A stretch of 64,000 nucleotides of DNA from Rhizobium johnstonii 3841 (GTDB lineage Bacteria > Pseudomonadota > Alphaproteobacteria > Rhizobiales > Rhizobiaceae): positions 997,501-1,061,500 of the forward strand of contig NC_008380.1 of the NCBI RefSeq assembly GCF_000009265.1. The letters are read 5' to 3'. This document shows, in pieces, positions 16,398-26,732 of this stretch. The notes beneath the pieces were generated by a model. It did no database searches, was not told the origin of the DNA, and saw only the letters and a list, made by a program, of their open reading frames with translations. Within the stretch, counting starts at the first letter, position 1; the number at the start of each line of letters is the position of its first letter. A program made the translations under genes and the position numbers.

Positions 16398-17660
16398 ATG
16401 ACACGCACAGCCAAACTCACGATCATCCCGCCGGGCAAGCCGCTTTCGGGCCGCGCCATGCCGCCGGGCTCCAAGTCGATCACCAATCGCGCGCTTCTGC
16501 TCGCCGGCCTTGCGAAGGGCACGAGCCGGCTGACCGGGGCGCTGAAGAGCGACGATACGCGCTATATGGCCGAAGCGCTGCGCGCCATGGGTGTCGCGAT
16601 CGATGAACCCGACGACACCAGTTTCGTCGTCACCGGCAGCGGCAGGCTGCTGCCGCCGAAAGCGCCGCTTTTCCTCGGCAATGCCGGCACGGCGACACGC
16701 TTCCTGACCGCGGCTGCGGCTCTGGTCGACGGCACCGTCATCGTCGATGGCGACGAACATATGCGCAAGCGCCCGATCGGCCCGCTGGTCGAAGCGATGC
16801 GCACGCTCGGCATCGACGTCACCGCTAAGACCGGCTGCCCGCCGGTTACCGTCAAGGGCACCGGCCGCTTCCAGGCTGACCGCATCCGCATCGATGGCGG
16901 CCTGTCCAGCCAGTATGTCTCAGCGCTGCTGATGATGGCGGCCGGCGGCGACCGGCCGGTGGATATCGAACTCGTCGGCGAGGATATCGGCGCGCTCGGC
17001 TATATCGATCTGACCACCGCGGCGATGAAGGCTTTTGGCGCCAAGGTTGAAAAGACCAGCCCCGTCACCTGGCGCGTCGAGCCGACCGGTTACCGCGCTG
17101 CTGACTTCATCGTCGAGCCGGATGCATCGGCTGCGACCTACCTCTGGGCCGCCGAGGTGCTGACCGGCGGCGCGATCGATCTCGGCGTCCCGGCCGGCGC
17201 CTTCTCGCAGCCGGATGCGCGCGCCTATGACATGATCGCCCGTTTTCCGCATCTGCCGGCAGAGATCGACGGCTCGCAGATGCAGGATGCCGTTCCGACC
17301 CTTGCCGTGCTTGCCGCTTTCAACGAGACGCCGGTTCGCTTCGTCGGCATCGCCAACTTGCGCGTCAAGGAATGCGATCGCATCCGGGCGCTTTCGACCG
17401 GCCTCAACCGCATTGTTTCAGGCCTTGCCCGCGAAGAGGGCGATGATCTGATCGTGCAGTCGGATCCCGCACTTGTGGGCCGGCATCTGCCGGCGGAGAT
17501 CGACAGCTTTGCCGACCATCGCATCGCCATGAGTTTCGCGTTGGCCGGGCTGAAGATCGACGGCATCACCATTCTCGATCCCGATTGCGTCGGCAAGACT
17601 TTCCCAGCCTATTGGAGGACACTGGCGGCCCTCGGCGTGACCTATCAGGACAACGATTGA
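16398..17660 (+). CDS. aroA: 3-phosphoshikimate 1-carboxyvinyltransferase (EPSP synthase)
   Basis: EPSP synthase joins shikimate-3-phosphate and phosphoenolpyruvate, the sixth step of the shikimate pathway. The 420-residue protein has PPGSKSITNRALLLAGLAKG (Lys26 and Arg31 expected to bind substrate), LGNAGTATRF at about 93-102, HMRKRPIGPL, and the C-terminal DSFADHRIAMSFALAGL. The glycine loop reads NAGTATR, as in glyphosate-sensitive class I enzymes, rather than the NAATGCR of the class II enzyme well known from Agrobacterium CP4. Rhizobia usually carry a class II copy elsewhere, so this is probably a second aroA. It lies between lemA and the DUF2207 gene. Confidence 0.93.
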   Translation: MTRTAKLTIIPPGKPLSGRAMPPGSKSITNRALLLAGLAKGTSRLTGALKSDDTRYMAEALRAMGVAIDEPDDTSFVVTGSGRLLPPKAPLFLGNAGTATRFLTAAAALVDGTVIVDGDEHMRKRPIGPLVEAMRTLGIDVTAKTGCPPVTVKGTGRFQADRIRIDGGLSSQYVSALLMMAAGGDRPVDIELVGEDIGALGYIDLTTAAMKAFGAKVEKTSPVTWRVEPTGYRAADFIVEPDASAATYLWAAEVLTGGAIDLGVPAGAFSQPDARAYDMIARFPHLPAEIDGSQMQDAVPTLAVLAAFNETPVRFVGIANLRVKECDRIRALSTGLNRIVSGLAREEGDDLIVQSDPALVGRHLPAEIDSFADHRIAMSFALAGLKIDGITILDPDCVGKTFPAYWRTLAALGVTYQDND

Positions 17661-17696
17661 CGAAACGCAGCCGAGGCTGCCGGCGGGGAGACAGGG

Positions 17697-19631
17697 ATGG
17701 GGCGTCGGTTTTTCGGATTTTGCTTTGCATTGCTGTTGATGCTCCCCGCCCCCGTGGCCTTTGCCGCCGAGGTGATCGACAGTTTCGTCTCCGACATCGC
17801 GCTCGAAAAAAGCGGTGCGATGACAGTGACCGAAACGATCACCGTCAATGCCGAGGGCAACCAGATCAACCACGGCATCTTCCGTGATTTCCCGCTCTAT
17901 TTCACCGATGCCGCCGGCCGTCGCCGCAGCGTCGATTTCGATATGGTGTCGGTCCAGCGCGATGGCGATGACGAGCCGTGGCACACCGAATCGATATCAC
18001 GCGGCATCCGCATCTATGCCGGTTCTGCCGATGTGACGGTGACGCCCGGCCGTCATCGATATGTCTTCACCTACAGGACCAACCGCCAGATCCGCTATTT
18101 CGACGATCATGACGAACTCTATTGGAACGTCACCGGTAATGGCTGGATCTTCCCGATCCGTTCAGCCACGGCAACGGTAAAGCTGCCGCCCGGCGTCGGC
18201 GCGACGGAGACGACGTTCTTCACCGGCCCTGAGGGCGCTACGGAAAAGAATGCCCGCGTTAGCGAGACCCGCGCCGGCCTGGTTTTTTCCACCACCGCGC
18301 CGCTCGATGCCCACGAAGGACTGACCTTTGCGATCCGCATGCCGAAGGGGTCGATCGATCCGCCGAGCGCGGATATGGAAAACACTTGGTGGCTGAAGGA
18401 CAACCGCAACTATTTCATCGGCTTCGGCGGCCTAATCCTCGTTTTCGCCTATTACACGCGCTCCTGGCTGAAGGTCGGCCGCGATCCTGCACGTGGCGTC
18501 GTCGTGCCGCGCTGGGACGCGCCTGATGGTATCTCGCCGGCGCTGGTCAACTACATCGACAATAAGGGCTTCTCCGGAGAGGGCTGGACGGCGCTGTCTG
18601 CCACGGCGCTCAATCTTGCCGTCCGCGGTTACGTCAAGCTCGAAGACCTGAAGAATTCGATCGTCATCCAAGGCACCGGAAAGCCGCTCGGCAAGGAGAA
18701 GTTCCAGGCCGGCGAGATCGAATTGCTGAGAGTTGCCGGCGGCGCCGGCTCGACGCTGACGATCGACAAGGCCAATGGCGAGCGGGTGAAGTCCGTCGGT
18801 CAGGCCTTCCGCTCGGCGATCGAGAAGGAGCATCGCGGCAAATATTACAATTCCAACCTGGCCTATACCGCCGGCGGCATCGCGCTCAGTGCCGCGGCCC
18901 TGGTGATCCTATTCGTTTTCGGTTCGCTGGAGCCCGACACCATCGCGGTGATGCTGATCCCGATCGTCATCTCGGTCTTCATTTCGGTGTTCGTCGCCGG
19001 CCTCGTCAGGTCGCTGCATCGCGGCAAGTCGCTGTTCGGCAAGATCATCGCCATCATCTCCGCCGCGATCGGCGTCTTCGTCGGCATCAGCATCCTGGCG
19101 ACCATGGGGCTGGCGCTTGCCTCGTCGCTGGTGGAACTGCACGAAACGCCGATGCTCTTTGCCGTCGGCGGCATCGTGCTTTTGAACATCCTCTATTTTT
19201 TCATCATGGGTGCGCCGACCCCGCTCGGCGCCAAGATGATGGATGGCATAGACGGCCTGCGCCAGTATCTGACGCTTGCCGAGAAGGACCGGATGAACAC
19301 GGCCGGCGCCCCGGAGATGTCGCCGCGGCATTTCGAGACGCTGCTGCCTTATGCGGTGGCGCTCGGCGTCGAAAAGCCCTGGTCGCGCACCTTCGAGACC
19401 TGGCTTGCGGCTGCTGCCGCCGGCACGGCTACAGCCTATGCGCCCGCCTGGTATTCCGGCAACTTCAACAGCGGCAGCTTTTCCGATCGTATCGGCGGCT
19501 TTTCCTCGTCGATGGCCTCGACCATCGCGTCGACGATACCTTCACCGCCGCCGTCGCGCTCATCCTCCGGTTTTTCCGGCGGCGGCTCGTCCGGCGGCGG
19601 TGGCGGAGGCGGGGGAGGCGGGGGTTGGTAA
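17697..19631 (+). CDS. DUF2207 membrane protein with glycine-rich tail
   Basis: A 644-residue exported protein: a signal peptide (about 1-23), an N-terminal beta-rich DUF2207 domain with [20 protein letters not shown] and [12 protein letters not shown], a membrane helix near 240-258, a cytoplasmic stretch, a pair or more of helices around 385-510, and a C-terminal tail ending in a run of glycines and Trp. This plan matches YciQ/YpeP-like proteins that co-occur with LemA; the role is unknown, probably at the envelope. The glycine-rich tail resembles that of TPM-domain (YgcG-like) partners of the same neighbourhood. Confidence 0.88.
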   Translation: MGRRFFGFCFALLLMLPAPVAFAAEVIDSFVSDIALEKSGAMTVTETITVNAEGNQINHGIFRDFPLYFTDAAGRRRSVDFDMVSVQRDGDDEPWHTESISRGIRIYAGSADVTVTPGRHRYVFTYRTNRQIRYFDDHDELYWNVTGNGWIFPIRSATATVKLPPGVGATETTFFTGPEGATEKNARVSETRAGLVFSTTAPLDAHEGLTFAIRMPKGSIDPPSADMENTWWLKDNRNYFIGFGGLILVFAYYTRSWLKVGRDPARGVVVPRWDAPDGISPALVNYIDNKGFSGEGWTALSATALNLAVRGYVKLEDLKNSIVIQGTGKPLGKEKFQAGEIELLRVAGGAGSTLTIDKANGERVKSVGQAFRSAIEKEHRGKYYNSNLAYTAGGIALSAAALVILFVFGSLEPDTIAVMLIPIVISVFISVFVAGLVRSLHRGKSLFGKIIAIISAAIGVFVGISILATMGLALASSLVELHETPMLFAVGGIVLLNILYFFIMGAPTPLGAKMMDGIDGLRQYLTLAEKDRMNTAGAPEMSPRHFETLLPYAVALGVEKPWSRTFETWLAAAAAGTATAYAPAWYSGNFNSGSFSDRIGGFSSSMASTIASTIPSPPPSRSSSGFSGGGSSGGGGGGGGGGGW

Positions 19632-19696
19632 GCTTTCTCGCTTGACCTTTTAGCCCTTGGCCCTTAACCGCCAGACAGAAAAGGAAAGGGTCGCGC

Positions 19697-20974
19697 ATGA
19701 AGGTTCTGTTGATCGGATCGGGCGGACGCGAGCACGCGCTCGCCTGGAAGCTGGCGCAATCGCCGTTGATGACGGAATTCTACGCCGCACCCGGCAATCC
19801 CGGCATTGCCGAACACGCCGTCCTCGTGGCCTTGAATATCGAGGATCACGAAGCGGTCGCGGCCTTCTGCAAGGACAAGGCGATCGATTTCGTCGTCGTA
19901 GGCCCGGAGGCGCCGCTGGTTGCCGGCCTCGTCGACCGGCTGCGCGCCGATGGCCTGGCGGTCTTCGGTCCCTCCGCTGCCGCCGCCCAGCTCGAGGGTT
20001 CCAAAGGCTTCACCAAGGATATCTGCGCCCGCTACGATATTCCGACAGGCGCCTACCAGCGCTTCAATAATGGACCGAAGGCGAAATCTTATATCCGGGC
20101 ACAGGGCGCGCCGATCGTCGTCAAGGCCGATGGCCTTGCCGCCGGCAAGGGCGTGACGGTTGCGATGACGCTGGACGACGCCCTGGCTGCCGTCGACGAC
20201 TGCTTCGAGGGCGCCTTTGGCGCTGCCGGCGCTGAAGTCGTTGTCGAAGCCTATCTCGATGGCGAGGAGGCGAGCTTCTTCTGTCTCTGCGATGGCAAAC
20301 ATGTGCTGCCGCTCGCAACCGCTCAGGATCATAAGCGGGTGGGCGAGGGCGATATCGGCGTCAATACCGGCGGCATGGGCGCCTATTCGCCGGCGCCTGT
20401 GATGACTGCCGAAATGGTCGAGCGCACCATGAAAGAGATCATCGAACCGACGATGCGCGGCATGGCCGAGAGCGGTCATCCTTTCTCCGGCGTCTTTTTC
20501 GCCGGGCTGATGATCACCAGGAAGGGGCCGGAACTCATCGAGTACAATGTCCGCTTCGGCGACCCCGAATGCCAGGTGCTGATGATGCGGTTGAAGAGCG
20601 ATCTCCTGCCGCTGCTGCTCGCCACCGCCAACGGCACGCTCGATCAGGTCAGCGCCGACTGGAGCGACGACCCGGCGCTGACGGTGGTCATGGCCTCGAA
20701 GGGTTATCCCGGCGCCTACGAGAAGAATACGCCGATCCTCTCCCTGCCGGATGCAGGCGAGGGTGAGAAGGTGTTTCATGCCGGCACGGGTCTGAAGGAC
20801 GGCGCATTGGTTGCGACCGGCGGCCGTGTGCTGAATGTCACCGCGTCAGGCGGCACGGTCGCCGAGGCGAAGAGCCGCGCCTACGCGCTGCTTGACAGGG
20901 TGAGATGGGAAAACGGCTTCTGCCGGCGCGACATCGGCTGGCGGGCGATCGAGCGCGAAACCGGCTCGGAATGA
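19697..20974 (+). CDS. purD: Phosphoribosylamine--glycine ligase
   Basis: PurD carries out the second step of de novo purine synthesis, ATP-dependent joining of phosphoribosylamine and glycine. The 425-residue protein has the N-terminal [20 protein letters not shown], the ATP-grasp signatures [16 protein letters not shown] and [15 protein letters not shown], and the [19 protein letters not shown] metal/ATP site. GGAAAGG precedes the ATG. It follows the DUF2207 gene by 65 bases. Confidence 0.97.
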   Translation: MKVLLIGSGGREHALAWKLAQSPLMTEFYAAPGNPGIAEHAVLVALNIEDHEAVAAFCKDKAIDFVVVGPEAPLVAGLVDRLRADGLAVFGPSAAAAQLEGSKGFTKDICARYDIPTGAYQRFNNGPKAKSYIRAQGAPIVVKADGLAAGKGVTVAMTLDDALAAVDDCFEGAFGAAGAEVVVEAYLDGEEASFFCLCDGKHVLPLATAQDHKRVGEGDIGVNTGGMGAYSPAPVMTAEMVERTMKEIIEPTMRGMAESGHPFSGVFFAGLMITRKGPELIEYNVRFGDPECQVLMMRLKSDLLPLLLATANGTLDQVSADWSDDPALTVVMASKGYPGAYEKNTPILSLPDAGEGEKVFHAGTGLKDGALVATGGRVLNVTASGGTVAEAKSRAYALLDRVRWENGFCRRDIGWRAIERETGSE

Positions 20975-21073
20975 GTATAAACCGCCGCGTTCTTTAAATT
21001 TTTACCCTTTCCCCTGACGGGATGGAAACAAAGCTGCGCTAATTTGCTCCGAAGGTGAGACGGAGTAACTTTG

Positions 21074-21535
21074 ATGCGTCAGATTTTCCTCGGTGCGGCA
21101 ATCCTGCTGATGGCAGGCTCAGCAATGGCGTCCTCGATAGAGGTGGTCGGCAAGATTGCTCCGTCCGCTGAAGGCAGCATCGTCACCGAAACCTGCGCTC
21201 ATTGCCCGCCGCTTCAGGCCGAGCTGACAAAGAAGGACTATACGGTGCCGGAGCTGAAGCCCGGCGTCCTCCAGGCGAGTGAAATTCGCGATGTCGGCGG
21301 CGAAAAGAAGATCTATCGCACCGAAGGCTGGATGGGCGGCTCGCCTGTCGTCTTCGTCAGCAAGGCCACCCCGGAAGCGATGCTTGCCGCGGCGCCTTCC
21401 GCCCCGCCTGTCGACGGCATCGACATGAATGCGACGACGGCGGCCGTCATCGGCGGCGACGCCAGGCCTGTCGCGGCCGGCATGGCGGAACAACCCGCAG
21501 CCCTTAACGTTTCCGAATTCAAGCTGCGTTTCTAA
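21074..21535 (+). CDS. Exported HPE1-like protein
   Basis: A 153-residue protein with a clear signal peptide (MRQIFLGAAILLMAGSAMAS). The mature part begins SIEVVGKIAPSAEGSIVTET and has a CAHCPP motif that resembles a thiol or metal site, then KKIYRTEGWMGGSPVVFVS. It resembles rhizobial and agrobacterial proteins annotated as plant virulence effector HPE1-like; that naming comes from my recall of the family, and no function is proven. ATG at 21074 is preferred over the TTG just before it. It is followed by a hairpin repeat and a terminator. Confidence 0.72.
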   Translation: MRQIFLGAAILLMAGSAMASSIEVVGKIAPSAEGSIVTETCAHCPPLQAELTKKDYTVPELKPGVLQASEIRDVGGEKKIYRTEGWMGGSPVVFVSKATPEAMLAAAPSAPPVDGIDMNATTAAVIGGDARPVAAGMAEQPAALNVSEFKLRF

Positions 21536-21536
21536 A

Positions 21537-21610
21537 GCATGTCGCGCGAAAGTGCGCGGCGGTTTTCCCAGGCAAAGCGCGCAGCGGTTTTGCCGGGAAT
21601 TGCGTAAAAC
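21537..21610. repeat. Compound copy of the short palindromic element
   Basis: Two cores in a row: GCGAAAGTGCGCGGCGGTTTT and GCGCGCAGCGGTTTTGCC, ending in GGGAATTGCGTAAAAC as at 3687. It begins two bases after the stop of the HPE1-like gene. The remaining gap to 21948 (413 bases in all) holds the terminator at 21676 and an AT-rich stretch (about 21720-21830) likely to contain the MCP promoter; I see no gene in it. Confidence 0.65.
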
Positions 21611-21675
21611 CAAAGTTCCCTGCCCCTGCCTGATCAAGGTTTCGATCGCTTGGGGTTCCACCTCCGGTGGACCGG

Positions 21676-21714
21676 ATGCACCCTCGAAGAGAAGCGAGGG
21701 TGCATTCCTGTTTT
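21676..21714 (+). terminator. Rho-independent terminator
   Basis: ATGCACCCTCG (21676-21686) pairs perfectly with CGAGGGTGCAT (21695-21705) across an eight-base loop, followed by TCCTGTTTT. It would end transcription from the HPE1-like gene before the MCP. Confidence 0.8.
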
Positions 21715-21948
21715 AATATGCCTGAAATCCGGCGGTTTTGCCTTGTAAATTACCCCTCGATTTTTAGGGAAACTCGCGCCGCGAACAATAAAGTTAAAGC
21801 TTTTTTATAGGGTGAGCATCAATTGTTACTTACCCGGTCGCAGCATGTTTGTTTTAGCAGCGGTAGACGCGTCCTCTTTTTGGCGCGCTCGCACAGGCGG
21901 TAGAAAACCGCACCGGAATGCAGCCACCCATTCCCGTTGCGAGGCGTC

Positions 21949-23772
21949 ATGAAAAAATTGAAGATATCGAAGCAGCTCATACTGCTGGTCGTCGGCCTTA
22001 TGATCGCCTTTGCGATCGCCACTTCCCTGCAGATCCGCTCCTCGGTCGATGCGATCTACAAGGAGCGTTACGACATGCTCCGCGCCGAGGTTCAGTCGGC
22101 GGTCTCGGTTCTCAAGCTTTACCAGGCCAAGGTGACCGCCGGCGAAATGACGCTCGAGGATGCCCAGAAGCAGGCCTACGCCACCGTAAACGGAATGAAA
22201 TACGATCCGGACGGCTATTTCTTCGGCTATAGCTACGACGTTCAGATGGTATTCCACTACGATGCCTCGAAAGTCGGGCAGATCAACAAGGGCCAGCCGG
22301 ACAGCAAAGGCAAGCTCTATCGCGATGAGCTGGTCAAGCTCGGGCAGCAGGGCGGCGGTCTCGTCGAATATTATTCCACGGTCAAACCGGGCCAACCCGT
22401 TGGCGATTATCGCAAGACGGCCTATGGCCAGGCCTTCGAACCCTGGAAGATCGTCGTCGTCACCGGCGTCTACATGGATGATCTCGATGCCCAGATAAAC
22501 AGCACGATCCTGACCGCTCTCTCCGGCAGCATCGTCCTGTTCTTCCTTGCCATGTCGGCCGCCTACATCGTCATTCGCGGCATATCGGGGCCTCTCAACA
22601 ATGTCCACGCCGCCCTGAAGGCGGTCTCGGAAGAGGACGTTTCCATCTCCATCCCGCATACCGGCATGAACAATGAAGTCGGCATGATGGCCAAGGCGAC
22701 GCTCTCGCTGCAGGAAAAGATCAGGGAGCGCCATCAGATGTCGGATCGCGAGGCGGCCCAGCAGCTGGCGCTGGAAAGCGAGCGCGAAAACAACTTGCGC
22801 CAGCAGCAGGACGAGGCAACGCTGCAGGCGCGCGTGGTGACGACGATCGGCCAAGCGCTGGAGATGATCGCCCGCGGCGATCTCACCGTCCGCTGCGCCG
22901 ATCTCGGCCAGAAATACGCCGCCCTTCGCGACAACTTCAACGATGCACTGTCGCATCTCGAAGCCGCCATGGCCAAGGTCAGCGCCAAGGGCACCGATAT
23001 CGGCACCAGCAAGGAAGAGATCCGCCGCGCTTCCAACGAGCTGTCGCAGCGCACCGAGCGCCAGGCTGCCAGCCTGGAAGAAACCTCGGCCGCCCTCGAT
23101 GAGCTCACTGTCGCCGTCCGCCAGACCGCCGATGGCGCCCATGAGGCGAGCAAGCGCGTCCATTCGGTCAGCACCGAAGCCACCCATAGCGATGCGATCG
23201 TCACCCAGGCGATCGAGGCGATGAGCGGCATCGAGAAGTCATCCTCGGAGATCACCAAGATCATCGGCGTCATCGACGAGATCGCCTTCCAGACCAACCT
23301 TCTGGCGCTGAATGCCGGTGTCGAGGCAGCCCGCGCCGGTGAAAGCGGCAAGGGTTTTGCGGTCGTCGCCCAGGAAGTCCGTGAGCTTGCCCAGCGCTCC
23401 GCCGCGGCGGCCAAGGAGATCAAGGACCAGATCGCCCGTTCCTCCAGCCAGGTCGACCATGGCGTCCGTCTGGTCGGCGAGGCAGGCGAAGCGCTGAAGC
23501 GCATCTCCGACCAGATCAAGGCCGCCAACGAGATCGTCGCCAAGATCGCCCACAGCGCTTCCGAACAGGACACGACGCTGCGCTCGATCTCGTCCTCGAT
23601 GAACCAGCTCGACGCCGCCACCCAGCAGAATGCCGCCATGGCCGAGGAGACCACGGCATCGGCAGAGACGCTCGCCAGCGATACCGACGAGCTGATCGAC
23701 CTCATCCGCGGCTTCCGCGTCAGTGGCGGAAGCGCTGCCCCGGCCATGCATCAGGGTCGCCGTGCTGCCTAA
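21949..23772 (+). CDS. Methyl-accepting chemotaxis protein with a Cache-type sensor
   Basis: A 607-residue transmembrane chemoreceptor: membrane helix 1 (about 8-28), a periplasmic single-Cache domain (about 35-180; YDPDGYFFGYSYDVQMVFH is typical of sCache_2), helix 2 (about 188-209), HAMP (about 210-262), a further HAMP-like segment near 290-340, and the MCP signalling hairpin with [20 protein letters not shown]. sCache_2 domains often bind small organic acids; the ligand is unknown. The C-terminus ends in HQGRRAA and has no CheR-tether pentapeptide. I chose ATG 21949 over the in-frame TTG at 21937. It is convergent with the DUF523 gene. Confidence 0.93.
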   Translation: MKKLKISKQLILLVVGLMIAFAIATSLQIRSSVDAIYKERYDMLRAEVQSAVSVLKLYQAKVTAGEMTLEDAQKQAYATVNGMKYDPDGYFFGYSYDVQMVFHYDASKVGQINKGQPDSKGKLYRDELVKLGQQGGGLVEYYSTVKPGQPVGDYRKTAYGQAFEPWKIVVVTGVYMDDLDAQINSTILTALSGSIVLFFLAMSAAYIVIRGISGPLNNVHAALKAVSEEDVSISIPHTGMNNEVGMMAKATLSLQEKIRERHQMSDREAAQQLALESERENNLRQQQDEATLQARVVTTIGQALEMIARGDLTVRCADLGQKYAALRDNFNDALSHLEAAMAKVSAKGTDIGTSKEEIRRASNELSQRTERQAASLEETSAALDELTVAVRQTADGAHEASKRVHSVSTEATHSDAIVTQAIEAMSGIEKSSSEITKIIGVIDEIAFQTNLLALNAGVEAARAGESGKGFAVVAQEVRELAQRSAAAAKEIKDQIARSSSQVDHGVRLVGEAGEALKRISDQIKAANEIVAKIAHSASEQDTTLRSISSSMNQLDAATQQNAAMAEETTASAETLASDTDELIDLIRGFRVSGGSAAPAMHQGRRAA

Positions 23773-23851
23773 ACGGCGCGGAGGCAACAAGCCTTTTCAT
23801 CACCAAATTCTTAGCGGCCGTCGGTTCTCCGGCGGCCGTGCCATTTGGAGC

Positions 23852-24340
23852 TTATTGCGCGATACGCTCGATCAGCTTTTCGATCTCGCAATCGGAAAAC
23901 ACCTCGACGCCATCAGCTTTCAGCGCCGCCGCGGTCACGCCGTTGCCGGCCTGCTTGCGGCCGGAAAACGTGCCGTCATAGATGAAACCGGATCCGCAGG
24001 ACGGGCTGCCGTCGATGAGCAGCGCATAGCGGCAGCCGGCCTGCCTTGCGAGCGCCACGGCATTCTTTGCTGCCTGCAGGAACTCTTCCGTCACGTCGGC
24101 GCCCGTCAGCTCGACAACCCGCGCCGTGCCGGCCAGCACCCCTTCGCCGGTTGCCGCCTCTGCGATCTCCGCCGGCGGCCGCGGCACCGTCATGCCCGCC
24201 GACATCTCCGGACAGATCGTCACCAGCCGGCCTTCGGCCCACCAACGCTCGATCGCCGGATGAAGCAACGGCTTCGCCCGCCCGTCATAGCGAACGGCGT
24301 GGCCCATGAGACAGGCGCTGACGAGAATCTTGCTCCGCAT
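23852..24340 (-). CDS. DUF523 protein
   Basis: A 162-residue DUF523 protein. The N-terminal ILVSACLMGHAVRYDGRAK and the later LLIDGSPSCGSGFIYDG motif, each with conserved cysteines, define the family. Function unknown; the cysteines suggest metal or cluster binding. The start is taken at 24340; the frame stays open to 24427 but that part is unlike the family. It lies 58 bases after the glyS stop on the same strand and could be co-transcribed with it. Confidence 0.85.
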   Translation of the reverse strand: MRSKILVSACLMGHAVRYDGRAKPLLHPAIERWWAEGRLVTICPEMSAGMTVPRPPAEIAEAATGEGVLAGTARVVELTGADVTEEFLQAAKNAVALARQAGCRYALLIDGSPSCGSGFIYDGTFSGRKQAGNGVTAAALKADGVEVFSDCEIEKLIERIAQ

Positions 24341-24398
24341 GTCTGCATGAATAACGCCACGGCGGCGGCAATGCCAGACCGCCGATGGCGGCCGAACA

Positions 24399-26513
24399 TC
24401 ACCCCGAAATCTTCGAGAAATCCGCAACCGTTCCCGTCGCCTCGCGGATCAGCCGCAGCAAAGCGAGACGGTTGGCGCGGATGGCGGCGTCCTCGTCGTT
24501 GACGAGCACGTCTTCGAAGAAGCGGTCGACCGGGCCGCGCAGCTTGGAGAGCGCTTCCATCGCCGAGCGGAAATCCTCGCCGGCGACGGCGTCCGACGCA
24601 TCCTTCGAGGCGCCGGAGATTGCGGCGAACAGTTCCTTCTCGGCATCGAGCTTCAGAAGCGCCTGCGAAACGCCATCGGCGATCACGGTGCCCTTCTTTT
24701 CCTCGGCGGCGAGCAGCTGCGTCGCGCGTTTGGTGCCGGCGAGCAGGTTCTTGCCGTCTTCCGAGGTGATGAAGGCCGTCAGCGCTTCGACGCGGCGCGC
24801 CACCATCAGCAGGTCGTCGGCATCGGGCGTCAGCACGGCGTCGATCAGATCGTGGCGGGCGCCCTGGTCGCGCAGATAGACCTTGAGACGATCGTGGAAG
24901 AAGGAGAGGAGATCGATATCCCTGGTCGTCGTCAGCAGCGGCAGCCTGACCTTGCGCTCCAGCAGGATCCTGACGACACCGAGGGCCGCACGCCGCAGGG
25001 CGAACGGATCCTTCGACCCCGTCGGTTTTTCGTCGATCGCCCAGAAACCGATCAGCGTATCGAGCTTGTCGGCAAGGGCGATCGTGATCGCCACTCTATC
25101 CTCAGGCACGCGGTCCGACGGACCCTGGGGCTTGTAGTGGTCCTCGAGCGCTGCGGCAACGGAGGCATCCTCACCCTGCAGCGCCGCATATTTGCGGCCC
25201 ATCAAGCCCTGCAGTTCCGGGAATTCGCCGACGGCCTCGGTGCGCAGGTCGGCCTTGGCGAGCACGGCGGCGCGATCGATGAGAGCCGCGTCGGCGCCGG
25301 TGATATCAGCCAATTGCTTGGCCAGCGTGCGGATGCGGGCGACGCGCGCGCCCTGTGTGCCGAGCTTGGCATGGAACGTTACGTCAAGCGCATCGAGCTT
25401 CGCCATGCGCTGGTCGAGCGGCTTGTTGATGTCGAGGCCGAACTTTGCCGCCGAAGCCGTCAGCGTCTCGAGATCCGGCAGATTACCCTGGTCGCGTTTC
25501 CAGAAATGCAGCGCATCCGAAAGCCGGGCCCGCACCACCTTGCCGTTGCCGTGGACGATTTCCTTGCCGCCGTCGCTCGCCTGGATGTTGGAGACGAGGA
25601 TGAACTTGTTCGACAGCGTTTCGCCGCCCTGCGGCCGCGTCACGAAACACTTCTGGTTGGTCTTGATCGTCAGCCGGATGATTTCGGAGGGGATCGAGAG
25701 ATAATCCTCCTCGAAGCTGCCCATCAGCACCTGCGGCCATTCGACGAGGCCGGAGACTTCCTCCAGCAGGCCTTCGTCTTCCACCAGCTCCAGCCCGTTG
25801 GCAAAGGCGATGTCGCGGGCGTCGTGCAGGATGATGTCCTTGCGCCGCTCGGCATCGAGGATGACCTTCGCCTTTTCCAGGTTCGCCGCATAATCATCGA
25901 AGCGCCGCACCGTGATCGGCTCGGGCGCGTGGAAGCGATGGCCATAGGTGATGTTGGAAGCGGTGATGCCGTCGATCTCGAAGGGGATGACAGTGGTCTC
26001 TTCATGCTCCGGGCCGAAGGTGCAGACGATCGACTGCAGCGGCCGCACCCAGCGCAGCGCGCCGGGCTTCGAAGAGGCCTTGCCCCAGCGCATCGACTTC
26101 GGCCAGGGAAAATCGCGGATGATGCCGGGCATGACATCGGTGACGATCTCTTCCGTCGCCCGGCCGGGCTTGGAAATGACCGCGACGTAGAAATCGCCCT
26201 TCTTCGGATCGCTCACCACCTGCGCCTCGGAGACCGAGGAAAGGCCGGCGCCGCGCAGAAAACCTTCGATCGCCTTCTCGTTGGCGTCGGTGCGCGGTCC
26301 CTTGCGCTCCTCGCGCACATCGGCCGAGCGCGCCGTCAGGCCGTGAATGTCGAGCGCAAGCCGCCGCGGCGTCCAGTATTCGCGTGCGCCCTCGTAGGAC
26401 AGGCCCGCTTCGACAAGCGCATCGGTGACGAGCTTCTTCAGGTCGCCGGCAGCCTTGCGCTGCATGCGGGCCGGAATCTCTTCGGAGCGGAGTTCGAGAA
26501 GAAGGTTTGGCAT
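24399..26513 (-). CDS. glyS: Glycine--tRNA ligase beta subunit
   Basis: The beta subunit of the heterotetrameric glycyl-tRNA synthetase, which recognises the tRNA. The 704-residue protein starts [18 protein letters not shown] and has [19 protein letters not shown], the [10 protein letters not shown] block and the C-terminal anticodon-binding-type domain ending in [20 protein letters not shown]. It is convergent with glyQ but separated from it by about 9 kb, so the stoichiometry of the two subunits must be balanced across two transcripts. It is divergent from tex. Confidence 0.97.
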   Translation of the reverse strand: MPNLLLELRSEEIPARMQRKAAGDLKKLVTDALVEAGLSYEGAREYWTPRRLALDIHGLTARSADVREERKGPRTDANEKAIEGFLRGAGLSSVSEAQVVSDPKKGDFYVAVISKPGRATEEIVTDVMPGIIRDFPWPKSMRWGKASSKPGALRWVRPLQSIVCTFGPEHEETTVIPFEIDGITASNITYGHRFHAPEPITVRRFDDYAANLEKAKVILDAERRKDIILHDARDIAFANGLELVEDEGLLEEVSGLVEWPQVLMGSFEEDYLSIPSEIIRLTIKTNQKCFVTRPQGGETLSNKFILVSNIQASDGGKEIVHGNGKVVRARLSDALHFWKRDQGNLPDLETLTASAAKFGLDINKPLDQRMAKLDALDVTFHAKLGTQGARVARIRTLAKQLADITGADAALIDRAAVLAKADLRTEAVGEFPELQGLMGRKYAALQGEDASVAAALEDHYKPQGPSDRVPEDRVAITIALADKLDTLIGFWAIDEKPTGSKDPFALRRAALGVVRILLERKVRLPLLTTTRDIDLLSFFHDRLKVYLRDQGARHDLIDAVLTPDADDLLMVARRVEALTAFITSEDGKNLLAGTKRATQLLAAEEKKGTVIADGVSQALLKLDAEKELFAAISGASKDASDAVAGEDFRSAMEALSKLRGPVDRFFEDVLVNDEDAAIRANRLALLRLIREATGTVADFSKISG

Positions 26514-26732
26514 GTCGAATTTCCTTGCCTCCCGCGTGAGGGGAGGGATGGCATGGGCGCCGGGTCAAAACGTTGCTTCTGCTAGCAAAGAATGGCGCAT
26601 CTGCACAACCGCAAAATCGCCGCCTTTCCGGCATGCTTATCCTGTGGATCGGCGCTTGCCTGTAAACTCCAACATTGCCTTGCCGCTTTTCGCCGCTATG
26701 GTCCCGCCACCTCTGACGAAACAGGAAATCCC

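Noticed and set aside
23816..23838. GC-rich hairpin between the MCP and DUF523 genes as a terminator
   Set aside because: The stem has a mismatch and no T-run on either strand.
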